Assembly: GCA_946612625.1 (NCBI GenBank)
Contig: CAMOEW010000016.1
Coordinates: 1 to 34,599, forward strand
DNA from: an uncultured Prevotella sp.
GTDB lineage: Bacteria; Bacteroidota; Bacteroidia; Bacteroidales; Bacteroidaceae
Length of the DNA stretch: 34,599 nt
Direction: 5' to 3'
Shown here: one piece after another, positions 32,437-34,599 of the stretch
Numbering within the stretch: the stretch's first letter is position 1
How the letters are laid out: the number at the start of each line of letters is the position of its first letter
Notes under the pieces: model-generated
Told to the model about the DNA's origin: nothing
What the model saw: the letters and a program-made list of their open reading frames with translations, nothing else
The model's database searches: none
Translations under genes and position numbers: made by a program

Positions 32437-32487
32437 TTCACAGAAACAGGTCTGCTGTGAAACCGTAAAGCTTCGTTATCAGAAGCT
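32437..32487 (-). other. Two hairpins at the 3' end of the porin gene
   Basis: TTCACAG (32437-32443) pairs with CTGTGAA (32455-32461), and AGCTTC (32469-32474) pairs with GAAGCT (32482-32487). The second has the porin stop codon in its loop, read TGATAA on the minus strand. Neither has a downstream T-run on the minus strand, so they may act as 3'-end stabilising structures and not as classical terminators. Confidence 0.4.
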
Positions 32488-33603
32488 AATATCTATTTGG
32501 GTATCAATAAGGTTGTAGTTAGACTGGTTCAGAGTACGATCGTTGACGCGTGCATACTCTAAATTAAATTTAAGATATTTTCCTAAAATATAGTCGGCTC
32601 CTATCTCATACATAGTCTTCGACGACGACCATTCCTTGCGGTCGCGATACATGTCGTAGCGGGCTTTAACGTGAAAACGCTTTTTGATTATTGGCACTAC
32701 TACGGCGGCATAGAAACCGTCGGCCTTGTCGCCGGCAGCCAGATTAGAACCATAGCCTTGACTATGGACATACTCAGCACGTAGCGTCCAGTCGTTGTCG
32801 GCATATTCTGCCGACAGTGCGTAGCGATTCTTGCGCACGTTGCGCGATTCCTCTACATTATTTATATTATATATAATCTGACGGCTGCCGGTCCATCCGA
32901 ACACACCTAAGCGCACACCCTTCACCGGCATTACCCACAGACCTCCGATGATATCCTTCTGGGTGTTTTTGTCGCCGGTGTTGATACCCTCGCCGTTGAA
33001 CACTCCCACTTGGTAGTGGAGCAGGTTGCGCTCATTGACTTTCAGAAAATCGCCCTGGAGTTGGAGGCCGATGTCACGTCCGTTGCTTCCCGGCTCACCG
33101 GTACGGTCGCCGAAACCGGCGAGCTTGCTTACAGCTTGTGCATAGCTCATAAACTGTTCACCGCTGACTGGATGCTGGGGATTCTCAAAGGTGAACGGAC
33201 GCTTGAACTGTCCAATCTTCACTTTGAAGAAGTCATACTTCTGCCATTCGGCAAACAGATCTACGAGACGTATTCCCTTGCTTGCTCCTTCGTATGTGTT
33301 GCCGTTGAGCTGCATTTGGATTTTCCAATAGAAATCGTTGGCAATCCGACCGTCGAGAGCAAGGCGTAACAAGCGGAGAGAGAACTCATTGGCATGGTTC
33401 TTTACAGAGCCGCCAGATACAAGGGGGTCGTTCATATACTTGTCGTCAGCCTTGTATTCTACAATGCCGTAGCCGGAGAAATTGATGTTCTTTACCCACT
33501 GTGGCAGTACGATTATCGGTTTTTTTTCTTTATCGTTTTCCGCTTGAGCATTGACTCCCAAGGTTATGCCCATCAGCACAGCGATAAACAACATTTTTTT
33601 CAT
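32479..33603 (-). CDS. Outer-membrane porin of the O/P (phosphate-selective) type
   Basis: A 374-residue beta-barrel protein. The signal peptide is MKKMLFIAVLMGITLGVNAQ. The mature protein has alternating aromatic/polar strands: NINFSGYGIVEYKADD, LRLALDGRIANDFYWKIQMQ, YDFFKVKIGQFKRPFTFENP, WTLRAEYVHSQGYG. The C-terminus NLIDTQIDISF ends in Phe, the signal used by the barrel-assembly machinery. The GQFKRPFTFENP block matches the porin O/P family, whose best-known members pass phosphate or pyrophosphate; no Pho-type signals are visible here, so the solute is uncertain. It begins 4 nt after the stop of the rRNA methyltransferase gene and is probably co-transcribed with it. Confidence 0.85.
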   Translation of the reverse strand: MKKMLFIAVLMGITLGVNAQAENDKEKKPIIVLPQWVKNINFSGYGIVEYKADDKYMNDPLVSGGSVKNHANEFSLRLLRLALDGRIANDFYWKIQMQLNGNTYEGASKGIRLVDLFAEWQKYDFFKVKIGQFKRPFTFENPQHPVSGEQFMSYAQAVSKLAGFGDRTGEPGSNGRDIGLQLQGDFLKVNERNLLHYQVGVFNGEGINTGDKNTQKDIIGGLWVMPVKGVRLGVFGWTGSRQIIYNINNVEESRNVRKNRYALSAEYADNDWTLRAEYVHSQGYGSNLAAGDKADGFYAAVVVPIIKKRFHVKARYDMYRDRKEWSSSKTMYEIGADYILGKYLKFNLEYARVNDRTLNQSNYNLIDTQIDISF

Positions 33604-33607
33604 AATT

Positions 33608-34599
33608 CTATTTTCTAATTAGCATAACCACGTTTTCCACATGCGGTGTGTGGGGGAACATATCCACCGGCTGCACGGCTGCCACGCGATAGTGGATATC
33701 GAGGTCGATAAGGTCGCGTGCCTGCGTGGCAGGATTACAGCTCACATATACGATTCGTTGTGGGGCAGCCCTGAGAATAGTTCTGACAACATCGGGATGC
33801 ATGCCTGCACGCGGAGGGTCGGTGATGATGACATCCGGATGTCCGTGTTCTGAAATAAACTCATCTGTAAGAATGTCCTTCATATCGCCGGCAAAGAACC
33901 GAGTATTTTTGATGCCGTTGATTTCGGAGTTGATTTTTGCGTCCTCGATAGCTTCGGGCACATACTCGACGCCTATCACTTTTTCTGCTTTGTCGGCCAC
34001 GAAATTGGCAATTGTGCCGGTACCGGTATAGAGGTCATAGACTATTGGCTTGCCTGCAATGTCTTGGAAAGCAAACCGGCGGGCCACTGAGTATAACTGT
34101 AATGCCTGTTCAGTGTTCGTCTGGTAGAAACTCTTTGGACCAACCTTGAATTTCAGGCTTCCCATGGTCATGAAGATATGGTCGTTGCCTTTATACACTT
34201 TTATCTTTTGGTCGCCGATAGTGTCGTTGCATTTCTGGTTGTCGAGATAGAGCAGTGACGTTATCTGAGGAAATTTGTCTGCTATATGTTTTAGCAGTTG
34301 CTGTGCCTCATTCTCGCCCTCGTTTTCCTCGAAATGGAACTGTATGATGACCATCCATTCACCGGTGTTGGAATTGCGGATAATGACATCGCGCAGGAAT
34401 CCAGACTGTTTGCGGAGGTCGAAAAACGTCAGCTGACGGCTGATAGCGTAGTCGCGTATCTCATTGCGAATCTGGTTGTGCAGGTCGTCCATGAGCAGGC
34501 AGTTTTCAATAGGCAGAATCTTGTCGAAGGCTCCGGTGATATGGAAGCCGACAGCGGGCTGGTCTTTCAGGCTTTCTCCATCCTCCTTTGGCAAGCTAC
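33608..34599 (-). CDS. rlmD: 23S rRNA (uracil-5-)-methyltransferase, RumA/RlmD type (partial)
   Basis: The gene runs off the right edge; ~330 C-terminal residues are present, and the N-terminal TRAM domain and FeS-cluster region are missing. The SAM-binding motif is YDLYTGTGTIANFVADKA. DVIITDPPRAGMHPDVVRTI is the conserved DPPRxG block. YVSCNPATQARDL contains the catalytic Cys that attacks uracil C6 in this family. The N-terminal visible part (PKEDGESLKDQPAVGFH; PIENCLLMDDLHNQI) matches the central region of RlmD-type enzymes. Which uracil (1939 or 747 in E. coli numbering) it modifies is not certain. The porin gene follows 4 nt after its stop. Confidence 0.9.
   Translation of the reverse strand, partial: SLPKEDGESLKDQPAVGFHITGAFDKILPIENCLLMDDLHNQIRNEIRDYAISRQLTFFDLRKQSGFLRDVIIRNSNTGEWMVIIQFHFEENEGENEAQQLLKHIADKFPQITSLLYLDNQKCNDTIGDQKIKVYKGNDHIFMTMGSLKFKVGPKSFYQTNTEQALQLYSVARRFAFQDIAGKPIVYDLYTGTGTIANFVADKAEKVIGVEYVPEAIEDAKINSEINGIKNTRFFAGDMKDILTDEFISEHGHPDVIITDPPRAGMHPDVVRTILRAAPQRIVYVSCNPATQARDLIDLDIHYRVAAVQPVDMFPHTPHVENVVMLIRK

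Noticed and set aside
1..34599. tRNA, rRNA, insertion sequences, riboswitches
   Set aside because: No cloverleaf-like or rRNA segments, transposase frames or known riboswitch cores were recognised on reading; a covariance-model scan would be needed to exclude weak cases.

Overview
The window looks like chromosomal DNA from a Bacteroidales bacterium, most likely Prevotella or a close relative. Evidence: several intergenic regions carry the Bacteroidetes promoter signature TTTG-N19-21-TAnnTTTG; there is a Bat (aerotolerance) operon; the porin is of the O/P type; the secreted M6 protease ends in dockerin-type repeats; and the gene families (short SerA, BlaI/M56 pair, glutamine-dependent NadE) fit that order. 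I saw no rRNA, tRNA, insertion sequence or CRISPR array. The genus call is an inference from gene content.

Layout. 1-200: the 3' tail of an upstream gene and, on the minus strand, a degraded helix-turn-helix (excisionase-type) fragment. 199-2551 (minus): cytidine deaminase followed by a secreted M6 metalloprotease. 2618-3505 (plus): GH73-type glucosaminidase with two LysM domains, fired from a promoter that overlaps the divergent cdd promoter. 3492-4523 (minus): asparaginase. 4628-6037: uronate isomerase, ending in a strong terminator. 6183-8027: glmS. 8080-12425: carA-carB. 12547-24828: a long run of same-strand genes with tiny gaps or overlaps: moxR, DUF58, a BatD-like protein, batA, a batB-batC fusion, a batD-batE fusion, a PAP2 phosphatase, queA and nadE. 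24944-27940: serC, serA and a GH43 arabinanase-like gene. 27933-28934 (minus): a hydroxypyruvate-reductase-like dehydrogenase. 28935-29403: an intergenic region with four 41-bp tandem repeats, two dyads and two back-to-back promoters. 29404-32353: a blaI-like repressor, a BlaR1-like M56 sensor peptidase and a lipoprotein. 32479-34599 (minus): porin and a 23S rRNA uracil methyltransferase cut by the window edge.

How genes work together. The Bat block probably forms one envelope complex: a MoxR AAA+ ATPase, a DUF58 partner, two membrane-anchored vWA proteins, TPR modules and Ig-like BatD modules. Here BatB is fused to BatC and BatD to BatE, in both cases through what still looks like the signal peptide of the downstream partner. 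The serC-serA pair makes serine, and the GH43 gene is translationally coupled to it. The BlaI/M56/lipoprotein trio looks like a proteolysis-relayed signalling operon; the C-terminal extracytoplasmic part of the M56 protein and the lipoprotein share a motif-rich domain, suggesting a common ligand or a sensor/decoy pair.

The best candidates for something not fully described are the double Bat fusion, the BlaI/M56/lipoprotein trio with a shared domain, and the 41-bp tandem repeats upstream of it. All functional assignments come from reading sequence motifs and from memory of the families; no database search was run.
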